Origin: Corynebacterium ciconiae DSM 44920
Lineage (GTDB): Bacteria > Actinomycetota > Actinomycetes > Mycobacteriales > Mycobacteriaceae
DNA: 64,000 bases
Assembly: GCF_030440575.1 (NCBI RefSeq)
Contig: NZ_CP047189.1
Coordinates: 2,232,001 to 2,296,000 of the forward strand
Reading direction: 5' to 3'
Shown here: positions 54,328 to 63,999 of the stretch, in pieces
Layout of the letters: every line of letters starts with the position of its first letter
How positions within the stretch are numbered: the first letter of the stretch is position 1
Made by a program: the position numbers and the translations under genes
Notes under the pieces: model-generated
The model's input: the letters and a program-made list of their open reading frames with translations, nothing else
Told to the model about the DNA's origin: nothing
Databases searched by the model: none

Positions 54328-55307
54328 AGTTGTCCTCCCTCATTGATGGGGCTCATTCTCATCCGGTTCTCGCCGCCTAGAGGATCAGACGCGGCGGGCT
54401 CGTTCAGCTCATCGGCACACAGCCAGTGCACCAGCACCTCGGCCTCATCGTGCAGATCGGCGCGATCGCCAGCACTCAGTGCCTGGTGGAGAGCATCGTC
54501 GATCACCAGCACATTTAAGGGGTAGCGCTCGCCGTAGGCGTTGCGATACATATCGGCTTCCTCGCGGGCGTGCGGTCCGAGCACGATCACGAGGGTGCGT
54601 CGACCAGGCACATGCAGCGCAGGGCGGAGGTGGGTGCTGAGCACTGCCACGCAGTCCTCGGATGCGAGCGAGGAAAGATCCGCGCCCACGGTGGTGCGCG
54701 CCTGCTCAGTGGGAGTGCTGTGATCATCCACGGTGATGGAGAAGTACTCCGACACCCCCTTGAGGATCTCGTGCACTGGGGAGAGATCCACCTCGTGCAG
54801 CGCCGAGGCCACCGAGGCCGAATCGTCCATCCACACGCTTGCCCGGCGCACCGCGGCTGCCGGGGCCCCAATGGTGGTGAGCGCGGAGTAGACGGTGGTG
54901 GTGGAACGCGAGGATGTGGTGGAAATGCCGGAATCCACCGCACTGATCTGCACCGACTCTCCACTTGGGGAGAGGGTGAGCACGGTCTTCTCATTCAGCC
55001 CATCGAGCCGAATCTCCTCGGTCTGCACCGTCACCGGTTTCGCCGTGGCGGGCTGCAGCACCCGCATGATCACCGAGTGATCCGGCGGGAACTCCGCCCC
55101 CTGGGCCGGTACGAGCACCACGGTGACATCTCCCTGCAGCTCCGTGATGACGGTATCGGAGGAACTGTACTGGTTATGGGTGAGTTGGCCACGCACCTCG
55201 AGGCGCATATCTGTTTTCTCGCCGCGCACCCGGGTGGCGTTGATCTTGATGAAATCCCCAAGGGGCAGCTCGTAGCTGTGGCCGCCGCTGAGAGTAACGG
55301 TATTCAT
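54321..55307 (-). CDS. vWA-like protein with MIDAS motif
   Basis: A 328-residue soluble protein. Residues 1-145 are beta-rich, possibly a FHA/C2-like sandwich. From about residue 155 a Rossmann-like part begins with strand RASVWM and DDSAS at 161-165, a D-x-S-x-S MIDAS motif as in von Willebrand A domains. Later strands CVAVLSTH, RTLVIVLGP and LNVLVIDD fit the fold. It probably binds a divalent ion and mediates protein contacts with the GTPase or GAP1-like proteins. AAAGGA precedes its ATG; the next gene overlaps its stop. Confidence 0.6.
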   Translation of the reverse strand: MNTVTLSGGHSYELPLGDFIKINATRVRGEKTDMRLEVRGQLTHNQYSSSDTVITELQGDVTVVLVPAQGAEFPPDHSVIMRVLQPATAKPVTVQTEEIRLDGLNEKTVLTLSPSGESVQISAVDSGISTTSSRSTTTVYSALTTIGAPAAAVRRASVWMDDSASVASALHEVDLSPVHEILKGVSEYFSITVDDHSTPTEQARTTVGADLSSLASEDCVAVLSTHLRPALHVPGRRTLVIVLGPHAREEADMYRNAYGERYPLNVLVIDDALHQALSAGDRADLHDEAEVLVHWLCADELNEPAASDPLGGENRMRMSPINEGGQLW

Positions 55308-55340
55308 GTCCTTTAACTACCTTTCTCTGATCTCGCTGCC

Positions 55341-57092
55341 CTATCCGCGCAGCAGCCTGTGGAGTTGGGGGCCGACACAGCGAACGATCTCGCGATTCTC
55401 TGCCTCGCCCTTAAGCTTGTCTACTGCCTCTTCAATGCTGCGGAAAGGCGGCCGTAGCGGGTCACGGTAGAGCATTTTCTCAACCGGCTCGCGGTGCACG
55501 AGGAGATCATCTACTTCCTTGGCAAGGAAGGTGTGCAGGCGGTCGAGCTCGTGGCGATCAAGATCCAACAGCTGCCCTGGGCTGTCGCAGGCGTGCACAT
55601 CATTGATCAGCGCCACCAAGGCGATGCGGGCCCGCAGGCGGAGAATATCGTCAGTGACGGGCTCCACCGCTGCCAGGCGGTTCATCCGAATCGCAATCCG
55701 AGTGTTAGCCGCGGCCTCAGCCGGGTGTTCCACGTTGAACCACTGCGTCATCAGCTCCACAAAGGCGACCAGCGGCATCCGAGCATGACGAAGATCATCC
55801 TCGGTGACCACGAAGGCGCTGGTGTGCGCCTCACCCGGCCGCAGCTGCCCGGGAGTAGCTGGACGGGATGTCGTCTGCGCGGCAGGCTCCTGGCTCAGAG
55901 CTGCCAGAAATTCCTCATCACTTTCGGGATCGTCCTCGTAATCGCCCCTCGGGCTCGCAGTCGTTGGCGCCGACCACTCGTTCTCATGTGGCAGCGGTGG
56001 CTCCGAAAGCGGCGGGGCCGCAGTGAAGGGCGAGCGATATTCCTGGGTCTGATCAGCAGGCGTGCTCTCGGTACGCGGCGGGCGCATCCCGCGCTCGGCC
56101 GCCGGTGCTTCGGCAAAGCGTGTCTCGGGTATGGCCATGCGTTGCGCCCCGCGCTGCTCGGCGATGCTTTCGCCGCCGGCCGCGCTCCCAGCCGCGCCAC
56201 TAGTCTCGTCTCTGGTCTCTGGCCTGCTGTCACTTAAAGCCCGCAGCTCCTCAGGCAGCGGGGCGGTCACATCCAGTACCACCGCGGGTGCGGGCGCGTT
56301 ATCGCGCGCAGCCTGAACATGATCGGCACGCACTGCCACCAGCTGGGCGGCGGAGCCGAGAATATCGCTCAGCCGCTCGGGGTTGTGGAAGGTGGAAAAC
56401 CCGATGCGCTCACCCAGTGCGCGATAGATTGCCGCCACCCAGAGTGGGGCTTCCTCCAGCGGGCAGGCCACAACCACCGGGGTGGTGTCCCGCAGCACAG
56501 CCACGGCGGCATCCACATACTCCCGGCGTGGCCCACCACTGGTGCTGGGAGCAAGATTCTCCCAGGGCACAGGAAGCGATCCTTCGGGTTCCTCGGCAAT
56601 AAAGCGCTGCAGCACGCTCTCGTCTACCGGCCCAGGCTCGGTGAGCTCGGCGGGAAGCGAGGCTGCGTCCACCTCGCGTTTGCCGAAGGGAACCGGGATC
56701 TGCGGGGAGTACATCATCCGGATCGGATCCGTTTGCTCGCCCGAGTCATGAACCTGCACAAAGGTAAACACGTTGCCGGGCCTGCCGGAAGAGTCCTGCC
56801 CAGCATGGCAGGAAGCATAAAAGGCCCATACTTCCGCGCCAGTGTCATCGATCACGGGCAGCCAGGCGAAACGCCGATTCAGATGCGCGATTTCTGCACT
56901 GCTCGGGTAGTTGCGGTAGCGGATGCCGTCGACAAGCGCTGAAGGGATGGTGGGGCGCAGCTTCTGAATGAGTTGTTGGGTGATGCGGCCAGTGGTGGCG
57001 CCCACACCCCAACCACCCGCGCGGGTGGCGCTGCGGCCGAAGGAGGCGAAGCTGAAGGTTCCGAGCACCTGCTGTGACAAGGGTGCAGACAT
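55341..57092 (-). CDS. GAP1-N-like GTPase-associated protein
   Basis: A 583-residue protein. Residues 1-115 (FSFASFGRSATRAGGWG, GIRYRNYPS, FYASCHAGQDSSGRPGNVFTFVQV) resemble the N-terminal domain of the GTPase-associated protein 1 group as I remember it. Residues 115-270 form a middle alpha/beta region (PVVVACPLEEAPLWVAAIYRALGERIGFST). Residues 275-400 are Pro/Glu/Ser-rich and probably disordered, and the end is helical. Its ATG overlaps the preceding stop by one base. The family link is from recall and needs a profile search. Confidence 0.6.
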   Translation of the reverse strand: MSAPLSQQVLGTFSFASFGRSATRAGGWGVGATTGRITQQLIQKLRPTIPSALVDGIRYRNYPSSAEIAHLNRRFAWLPVIDDTGAEVWAFYASCHAGQDSSGRPGNVFTFVQVHDSGEQTDPIRMMYSPQIPVPFGKREVDAASLPAELTEPGPVDESVLQRFIAEEPEGSLPVPWENLAPSTSGGPRREYVDAAVAVLRDTTPVVVACPLEEAPLWVAAIYRALGERIGFSTFHNPERLSDILGSAAQLVAVRADHVQAARDNAPAPAVVLDVTAPLPEELRALSDSRPETRDETSGAAGSAAGGESIAEQRGAQRMAIPETRFAEAPAAERGMRPPRTESTPADQTQEYRSPFTAAPPLSEPPLPHENEWSAPTTASPRGDYEDDPESDEEFLAALSQEPAAQTTSRPATPGQLRPGEAHTSAFVVTEDDLRHARMPLVAFVELMTQWFNVEHPAEAAANTRIAIRMNRLAAVEPVTDDILRLRARIALVALINDVHACDSPGQLLDLDRHELDRLHTFLAKEVDDLLVHREPVEKMLYRDPLRPPFRSIEEAVDKLKGEAENREIVRCVGPQLHRLLRG

Positions 57093-59125
57093 TAGTTCAG
57101 CCCTCCTAGGTTCACTTCGAGGGTACCGGCATCATCATCCACCACCACTCGCTGCGGGCTGCCCAGTTGGTGCCGGTGCTCATCGGCGAGGAAGACGCGC
57201 ACATAGCCGCTCTGGCCCGGGGACAACAATGCGGACCAGAACGTCTCGTCCGAGGTAGCCGCGGCCGCATTCGCGTGCGCGGCCAGCAGCTCAGGCACTA
57301 TTTTCGGCGTCGGCTCATCGCTGCCAGAATTCGTAGTCAGTGAGGTGAGCAGCGGCTCCCCGTCTTGGGCGTGCAGGGGCAAGCGCGAACGGTTGTACAC
57401 CAGCACGAAGCTGGGTGGGCGCTCATCCTCAAAGCCCTCGCGCCACAGCCACACCCCCAGCTCGAGACCAGGGCGATCGGCTCGCTGGCGAGTGCGGATC
57501 CTGTAACGGTAGATCCACAGCCCGTCGTAATTCAGGGTGGTTTTCTCCCCCGTCACGGGCGTGCCGCCGAAGTAGAAACGCGGCTCTAGCTCCACAATAT
57601 CGCCTAGGTTGCTCAGCTCTAGACGCACCCCACCTTGGCGGCGATAGTCCTCCTCCACCAGGTAGCGATCGATGCGGCTGCGCGAGGTGCGCACGTGCAC
57701 CACCGACGCCCCCTTGGGCCAGTCGAAGGTAACCAGCTGGCTGGAGACCCGCTCGTGCAAGGTCGCCTCGGCGATGGACTCCACCCGGTTGACCACCTGG
57801 TAGCTGCCCACTTGGAAAGAATCGCCCACCACATGCACCGGCACGCAAAACACCTGGGACCACTCGCCCGGCCACTGCACCACAGCGTGGTGATCCTCGC
57901 CGGGATTGTACTGGTCGATTTCATCGAAATTGTAGGTGTGCACCCACTTGGTGGAGCCCAAGGCATCATCGTCCAGAATGTGCCGCTCTTCCACCACTTC
58001 GAGCGCCAGATCCGCCTGGGGCGCTTTCTCGGTGAGATACACGCGCACCTCGCCCATCGACGGCACAGCCCACATCAGGCTGATCTGGTCGCCCTTGCTA
58101 CTGGGCAGGCGCACCGCTTCTTTCATCTCAACCTGTTGAATATTCGCCGAGATCTGCACTTGCGCAATCTCAGAGCCCTCGCCCACTCGCCGGCTCCCTC
58201 GGAACTCGAAGGTGGGAAAGAGCTGGAACTCGTAGGTTTTACCGCGCTTGGCTACGGTGTGGGTGAAGTTCCTCAACCCCACCCCCGAGGGCACGCGGTG
58301 ACGGGGATCGTACAGCGGCACATCGGAGGTGGATACGCGGGCATACACCTCAACCTGATCTACGCCATGAGGCAGCATCCACGAGCCGGTGACCGTGCCG
58401 TTTTTATCCTCTACCAGGCCGATATTGCGCGGCGGAAGCCCCACCGCCTCCTCGCCCACCAGCACCGGCTGCACGGCGAGGGTACCGGGGGCGGAATCAG
58501 CTGCATAGGCCCACACCGCATAGTGACGCATTCCCACAGAAGCTGGAATCACCTCGCGGAACGCACGGCCGCGGGTGTGCACCAAAATCGTGCCATCCTC
58601 GGGGCTGAGCGCGCCTTCGCCCACATGCCCCACGAGGCGATAGAGAACATACGGCGAGGAGGTCGGCAGCTCGTCCCAATACACGAGCACCTGGGTGCCC
58701 TCCTCGGTGATAGCCTCCACCTCCACCTTGAGCATTCCGCAGGGGCTGTCCACTTGGTGCGCGAAAGGCGCAAACCGGCGGCCCCGCAGCTTCTCATCCA
58801 TAAACTCCGCTGGGTTGACCTGTGGTTTCTCCACCACTGGCCCCTCATCGAAGTTCCAATCATCTACGTCATCTGAGCTTGTCGACGCCACCTCCCCGTC
58901 CCGCTCGCGCACATCCTCAGCGCTGTAGACGTTCTGCTCTGCAGTCGCTGCGGGCTGCTCGGTGGTGTACTTCTTGCCGTTGAGCATTGCGGTGACGGCA
59001 TCGATGTGCTGCGGAGCGGAATCGCCAAGAATGGCGGCCACCTGCTCACGACTCGGCGCAACTAGCTTGCTGAGCTGGGCGATGGTATCCGCACTGAAGC
59101 CCGTTGCCCATCTATTGATCGCCAT
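57092..59125 (-). CDS. Protein with FN3-like beta-sandwich repeats
   Basis: A 677-residue protein without signal peptide or membrane helix. Residues 1-50 are helical (TIAQLSKLVAPSREQVAAIL), and 55-100 acidic. From about 125 on there are four or more units of roughly 90 residues, each with a VxVxWxxP-like strand and a Tyr-rich strand such as HYAVWAYAAD or YEFQLFPTFEF. These look like fibronectin type III folds. Intracellular FN3 arrays suggest a scaffold. It lies 45 bases after the 949-residue gene with its own Shine-Dalgarno and overlaps the next ATG. VASTS near residue 80 is encoded by the repeated motif. Confidence 0.6.
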   Translation of the reverse strand: MAINRWATGFSADTIAQLSKLVAPSREQVAAILGDSAPQHIDAVTAMLNGKKYTTEQPAATAEQNVYSAEDVRERDGEVASTSSDDVDDWNFDEGPVVEKPQVNPAEFMDEKLRGRRFAPFAHQVDSPCGMLKVEVEAITEEGTQVLVYWDELPTSSPYVLYRLVGHVGEGALSPEDGTILVHTRGRAFREVIPASVGMRHYAVWAYAADSAPGTLAVQPVLVGEEAVGLPPRNIGLVEDKNGTVTGSWMLPHGVDQVEVYARVSTSDVPLYDPRHRVPSGVGLRNFTHTVAKRGKTYEFQLFPTFEFRGSRRVGEGSEIAQVQISANIQQVEMKEAVRLPSSKGDQISLMWAVPSMGEVRVYLTEKAPQADLALEVVEERHILDDDALGSTKWVHTYNFDEIDQYNPGEDHHAVVQWPGEWSQVFCVPVHVVGDSFQVGSYQVVNRVESIAEATLHERVSSQLVTFDWPKGASVVHVRTSRSRIDRYLVEEDYRRQGGVRLELSNLGDIVELEPRFYFGGTPVTGEKTTLNYDGLWIYRYRIRTRQRADRPGLELGVWLWREGFEDERPPSFVLVYNRSRLPLHAQDGEPLLTSLTTNSGSDEPTPKIVPELLAAHANAAAATSDETFWSALLSPGQSGYVRVFLADEHRHQLGSPQRVVVDDDAGTLEVNLGGLN

Positions 59126-59170
59126 GGGGTCTCTCTTTCCTAAACAACAATCTCGCGGCGGGTGCGAGGC

Positions 59171-62020
59171 CTACAGCAGGGTGGAGGGGCCGGGGAATCC
59201 ATCGGAGTGCTGGCTGTCACGTGCGCTATCGGGGCCGGGGAAGGTGTCTTTCTGCGAGGAGAACGCAGTCCAGACGAAGTCGGCCTCACCTGGGAACTCG
59301 GCGTCGCTGGGGTTGAAATCCTCCACCGGGGCAGTGCTTTCGGCAAGCGGCACCAGCACAGACAGCTTCGCCACCGAGCCGAATTGCTGCTTGATCACGC
59401 TGCGCGTGAGGGTGCCGCGGCGAGAATCCGAGTAGTGGGTTCCGCTTTTGTCCTGATCGATGCTGGTTGCACCCTTTGTGGCGCCCAGAGCGCTGAGGGC
59501 TTCTGCGGGAAACTCCACATCGGCGCGATCCGGCTCCACCAGTCCTGCGAAGAACTCACTGCGATCCACCGTGTGCTCCCGGCCTTGCTCGAAGAAAGAG
59601 GCCTGCGGCAGGTAGCTATGAACATATTCGGCCGTGTTCTCCTGGCCGAGCGCATCAATCCAGCGCTGCTGCTCCTGCTCGGAGAGCTCTGGGATGGTCT
59701 CCGCGGCACACTGGGCGAGCCGGTCCAGCGCCGAGCCCGAGCCCAAGCCATTGAGGCCGTAGAGATCCGACACCCGCTGCTCGCGGCCACCAGTGTTGGA
59801 AGCCACCTGGCGGGCCAGCTCGCCCACCGTGCGCTCGAAGGCACTGCCCGCCCAGCCCTCGCGGCACAGCGACTGCCGCAAGGTGTGAGTAAGTTCGCGG
59901 CGCTTCTCCGGATCGGCCACCGCCCGACCCAAGCGTGCCGAGCGCGGCATGCCCGAGGTGGGGATCTCCTTCTTCACCCGCGAGTCGCGGGGCGCGCCAA
60001 AGGGATAGGCAAGCACTCGACCCAGCACCAAGGACCACGCCAAGAACTGCTGGTAGGCATCCGTGATTCGAGAAACATCACCGAGAGCAGCGTAGTAATT
60101 ACGCATATGGATCTCTAGGTTCTGCTCCTGCAGCTGCCGCTGGCGCAATAAGTCATACACCCCGCGTCGGGCCTTGGCGAAGACGGACATTTGCACCGCA
60201 ACAATGATCGCGGTGCTCACCACGGCCAACAGCACCGTCCACTGCCAGTTCAGGCCCTGCCAGCTCTCGAAAGGCACCCGCCAGTCCGGCTTGTAGTAAC
60301 GGATGCAGCAGTAGATGAGCACCAGCATGATGACCGCCCATACTCCGCTCAGCATGCGTAGTTTCGAGGTCAGGCGGCGATTGATGGCCGCCGTGTCCTG
60401 GCTGCCAAGCTGGCTCAACGCCTGCTCGCAGCCCTTCACCGCCTCCCATGCAGACCCCACGCGTTGTTGGGCCTGGGAGAGGTAGTCCAGCAGGCCGGAG
60501 CCCACCTCGGAGGCGAAGCTGGTGCCGTTGCGGTCGCGCCACTGCTGGAAATCCTCACGCAGATCAAGCACCTCCGGATCCGAGGTGCGGGCCACAGCCT
60601 TGGTGAGCTTCCGATCAAAACTATGCACCCGCACCGCATCATAGGAGTGCAGGAACTTCTCGGAGTCCTCCCGCTTCATGAACTCATCCAGAATCGGCAG
60701 ACCGGCATCGAAACCGCGGTCGCTATCCGGCACCACCTCAGCGGAGGTTCCCACCACCGCGGGGTTGGAATTATCGACCAGGTTGGGCAGCCGATCATGG
60801 AGACGATCCGAGCCGTCAATCAACGTGAGGGAGGCATCGCAATAATCCGCCCACAGGCTGGACAAGTTCGTCTGCCTGCCCACCTCAATACCGGCCTTGG
60901 AGGAGGTCTTCATCAGCTGGGCCGAGCTGGAGCGCAACTTTTCAATGCTGGCCTCGCCGCCAGTTCTGCGGCCGCTCTGCCCCATCACCACGCGGATTGT
61001 GCTCTCTTCGCCATAGAGGCCCTTTTGCAGCATGTCACGCATACGATCCGCCACGCCCTGCTGTAGCGAGGAGCTCCAGATGGAGCGCGACCCCACTGTG
61101 GCGCGGAAGAACTCACGGAGAAACGCCTTCACCGCGGCTGCGCCGCTTTGCTCTACCTGCTCGGCGCTCTTCGGCGGCTCCTCCTGGGTGAGCAGCTCGG
61201 ACTGGTGCGCCTGCAGTAGCTCATAGGCGTAGCGGCGCACCATCTCCTCGCTGTGCTGCTGGGGAACGGTTTGTCGGCCATCCCGCATGTGCGTCACCGG
61301 GATGTCTTCGCTCACTGCGATGACCGCATCGCGGAGTTCCTCCTCCGCGTCGCTGGCATCCAGATCACGGAAGAAACAGCGGGCCAGCACGAAGGAATCA
61401 GCAAGGCCTTGGATGATCTCGCTGCCATCCTCCTTCAGCACCCCCACCACCGGGGCGGCGGAGAACCGGCCACACAGGCCAAGCACGCTGGGGGCATAGG
61501 CTCGAGCCACCTCGAGGGGGCCATCCTCGCGCTGAATACGGCGGGAGGAGGTAAGAGGAGAATCGGAATCAAACGCGGTGAGCGCCACCGTGGCCCAGCC
61601 TTCGCGATGTGCGGGCTCGGTGGTGGGCAGCGGCAGCTGTGGCATCAACATGCGCACCCGCCGCACCGAGTTGTGGGAGGCCTCGGACTGGATCAAGCGC
61701 ATCCATTGATCCACAGCCTCGTAGTCCGTCTCCTCGTGCGGATCCACTAAATGCACCACAAGGATCAGGCCCCGCATCTCCCGCAGCGCATCCGACAGCC
61801 GCACGAAACTTTCGCAGGAGCGCGCCTGCTCTACGGGTTCTTCCATCTTCCGCAGCATCGAGCCAGTATCGCCACGGCCGGGCTCTTGGGCGCCGGCGTC
61901 AATCCAAAAGGTGCGCGAGATGTGCCCCAAGGCGGTGAGGTCTGCGCACACTCCCCGCAGCTCGCCGACGAGGCGTCCAGCGCCAATGAATACAACGTCT
62001 ATGTCCTTGGTGTAACTCAC
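59171..62020 (-). CDS. Large two-helix membrane protein of the GTPase operon
   Basis: A 949-residue protein starting with GTG 62020, overlapping the previous stop (GTGA). The N-terminal 180 residues look like a Rossmann-type alpha/beta domain (VVFIGAGRLVGELRGVCADL, LILVVHLVDPHEETDYEAVD). A long helical region follows. Two membrane segments lie near 558-578 and 592-612, so the 550-residue N-terminus and 335-residue C-terminus should both face the cytoplasm. The C-terminus is helical then acidic. I know no characterised relative. It is the probable membrane anchor of the system. Confidence 0.6.
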   Translation of the reverse strand: MSYTKDIDVVFIGAGRLVGELRGVCADLTALGHISRTFWIDAGAQEPGRGDTGSMLRKMEEPVEQARSCESFVRLSDALREMRGLILVVHLVDPHEETDYEAVDQWMRLIQSEASHNSVRRVRMLMPQLPLPTTEPAHREGWATVALTAFDSDSPLTSSRRIQREDGPLEVARAYAPSVLGLCGRFSAAPVVGVLKEDGSEIIQGLADSFVLARCFFRDLDASDAEEELRDAVIAVSEDIPVTHMRDGRQTVPQQHSEEMVRRYAYELLQAHQSELLTQEEPPKSAEQVEQSGAAAVKAFLREFFRATVGSRSIWSSSLQQGVADRMRDMLQKGLYGEESTIRVVMGQSGRRTGGEASIEKLRSSSAQLMKTSSKAGIEVGRQTNLSSLWADYCDASLTLIDGSDRLHDRLPNLVDNSNPAVVGTSAEVVPDSDRGFDAGLPILDEFMKREDSEKFLHSYDAVRVHSFDRKLTKAVARTSDPEVLDLREDFQQWRDRNGTSFASEVGSGLLDYLSQAQQRVGSAWEAVKGCEQALSQLGSQDTAAINRRLTSKLRMLSGVWAVIMLVLIYCCIRYYKPDWRVPFESWQGLNWQWTVLLAVVSTAIIVAVQMSVFAKARRGVYDLLRQRQLQEQNLEIHMRNYYAALGDVSRITDAYQQFLAWSLVLGRVLAYPFGAPRDSRVKKEIPTSGMPRSARLGRAVADPEKRRELTHTLRQSLCREGWAGSAFERTVGELARQVASNTGGREQRVSDLYGLNGLGSGSALDRLAQCAAETIPELSEQEQQRWIDALGQENTAEYVHSYLPQASFFEQGREHTVDRSEFFAGLVEPDRADVEFPAEALSALGATKGATSIDQDKSGTHYSDSRRGTLTRSVIKQQFGSVAKLSVLVPLAESTAPVEDFNPSDAEFPGEADFVWTAFSSQKDTFPGPDSARDSQHSDGFPGPSTLL

Positions 62021-63999
62021 AACAAACCACCACCGAATCCGGAGAACTCATCATCATTGTCATCGTGGGCAGAGCTGAAGCCTGTAGGCATCGAGCTGGT
62101 GGTTTCCGGCTGGGCCGCCACCCGCTTCGCCTCCTCGAGCAAGCCATGCAAAAGATTCGCCATCTCCACCACATCGGCGGCGAAGTCGCGATAGAAGGGC
62201 ACCTTGGACGCCCGCTCCCTGCTGGTCGGGTGCGCCCAAGACTTATCCACCGAGGAGCTACCGGGAAAGCCCAGATCATCCATTGGGGCCAGCATCTCTG
62301 CGGTGTGCAGCGCGCGCTCCAGGTGCTCCTCCACCATGGCGGCACGCTCGGAGATGCTCTCGCCACGGATGGCGTTGCGCTCCGCTGGCCAGACGCCGGT
62401 GCGGAAGAAGTTAGCCAAAGTCGTGACAGCCGGGTGTCGCAGCCCGCCATCAACGTTGCTGGCCTTCTCGGGGGAGTCGTCGAAAAGCGCGCGCAAAGCC
62501 CAATAGGGATGCAGGGAAGCTCCGGGGGCGCCGCTGCGATCCCGTTCGTGGCTATTGGCATACGCCAGCAGGATCGATTCCAGCACCGCCGGCATCCAAT
62601 CCAACTCATTACGCATCTCGGCTGGACCGGTCAGCATCGGCTGCGGGAAGTGATACCAGCTCTCCTGGGCCTGGCCGGCGCTGTGATGGCCGGGCAAGCG
62701 CCCATAGACGTGAGCTGCGGCCTGCATAGTCCCCCGGTCGGTAACGAAGACTCGGCCGGTAGCCATGCCCAAGAGCCAGCCACCCACCAGCGCCTTGCGC
62801 TCCTCATTACTCAAAGGCAATGCCGCCTCAAGAGTGTGCGTGCGGCGCAAATTCCAGAAATCGGAGCGATTCTGGCTGGCCTTCCACTCCTTCGCAATCT
62901 GCGGCAGCAGGGAGCTGAACACAATCGGCGAATAATTCGGGTAGGAGCCGAAAATATCGATGCGCTGAATATTGGTGCTGTCGCGCAGAGCATTATCGAA
63001 CTTGGTGCGCGACTGCCCCTCGATCTTGCTCGAGCTCAACGTGCTCTCTAACTCGGCGGCCACGCGCTGATCCTTGAAAGGAATCTCCGAGAAGGAATAG
63101 CGATAGGTCACGCCCTGGCCGTGCACCGCCTGCACCATGGTGGCATCCACCGCCGCCAAGGGGCGGGACAGGGACAGGGCCTTGGAGAACTCGCTGCGGA
63201 GTCGTGCGATGCGCTGCTCGTACTCGGCGTCACTCAGCATCTCATCTTGGGTCATGTAGCTGCGCAGATCTGCGGAGATGAAGCGCTCAAAACTCTCTCC
63301 GGGGCGCATCACCCAGATGCGGGCGCGCTGCAAAAGATCGCGGGGACGAATCCGCGCCGCGAACACAGCATTCGACGTTTCGCGGCTCTCCCCGGAATTA
63401 TCGGGGTTGGTGCGCAAATGCTTGCTGGCCCAGCCTGCACGGTTACCGCTAGAGATCTCGCCGGCGGCGCGGGCCAAGGTGTTGCGCGGTGCCTTGATGG
63501 CGTCGGTGGTTTCCCACTCGCCCTTAATGATGGAGCGGGTGATACGGGAGGTGGCCTCGTCGAGATCAGAGACGTTCGCGTCCTCGCCAGAAACAGCCTC
63601 CAACAGCTGTGCCTCGAAATCCTCCGGGAAGTTATCTACCTCGGTGATCACGATCTCGTTCACCGAGCCACGGAAACGATCACTGACCTTCTCATCATGC
63701 GGCCGCGGCCACGCTGCCGGTTCTTCCGTGGCCACATCCGCCAAATCGAGGGTTGATTCCTTGGCCGCATCGGCGGCGCGCACATCCTTGTGGGCGCGAT
63801 CCAACTCATCGCGCAGGCGGCGTAGTACCCCAAAGCGGAAGTCCTCCAACACCGGACTGAGAGTACGGGCCAGCTCCACCAGCATGGCGGTGCGCAGCTG
63901 CGGGCTGTAGCAGCTCAGCAGCTGCTCCACTACGGCATCGGCATTATGAATACGCTTCTTGCCGGTCACCGGGTGCAGCGCCTGGTCTGCATCCGAAGG
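62017..63999 (-). CDS. C-terminal part of a large protein, possibly tubulin-like
   Basis: The frame is open to the right edge: a GTG at 63969 exists, but ten codons upstream are also open and read naturally (PSDADQALHP). About 660 residues are visible. They are mostly helical with many charged residues; AMLVELARTLSPVLEDFRF and WVMRPGESFERFISADLRSYM stand out. The final ~20 residues are acidic and Gly-rich. Large tubulin-like proteins of actinobacteria have a C-terminal region of this kind and neighbours like these. The diagnostic GTP-binding N-terminus is outside the window, so the call is from context only. Confidence 0.5.
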   Translation of the reverse strand, partial: PSDADQALHPVTGKKRIHNADAVVEQLLSCYSPQLRTAMLVELARTLSPVLEDFRFGVLRRLRDELDRAHKDVRAADAAKESTLDLADVATEEPAAWPRPHDEKVSDRFRGSVNEIVITEVDNFPEDFEAQLLEAVSGEDANVSDLDEATSRITRSIIKGEWETTDAIKAPRNTLARAAGEISSGNRAGWASKHLRTNPDNSGESRETSNAVFAARIRPRDLLQRARIWVMRPGESFERFISADLRSYMTQDEMLSDAEYEQRIARLRSEFSKALSLSRPLAAVDATMVQAVHGQGVTYRYSFSEIPFKDQRVAAELESTLSSSKIEGQSRTKFDNALRDSTNIQRIDIFGSYPNYSPIVFSSLLPQIAKEWKASQNRSDFWNLRRTHTLEAALPLSNEERKALVGGWLLGMATGRVFVTDRGTMQAAAHVYGRLPGHHSAGQAQESWYHFPQPMLTGPAEMRNELDWMPAVLESILLAYANSHERDRSGAPGASLHPYWALRALFDDSPEKASNVDGGLRHPAVTTLANFFRTGVWPAERNAIRGESISERAAMVEEHLERALHTAEMLAPMDDLGFPGSSSVDKSWAHPTSRERASKVPFYRDFAADVVEMANLLHGLLEEAKRVAAQPETTSSMPTGFSSAHDDNDDEFSGFGGGLL

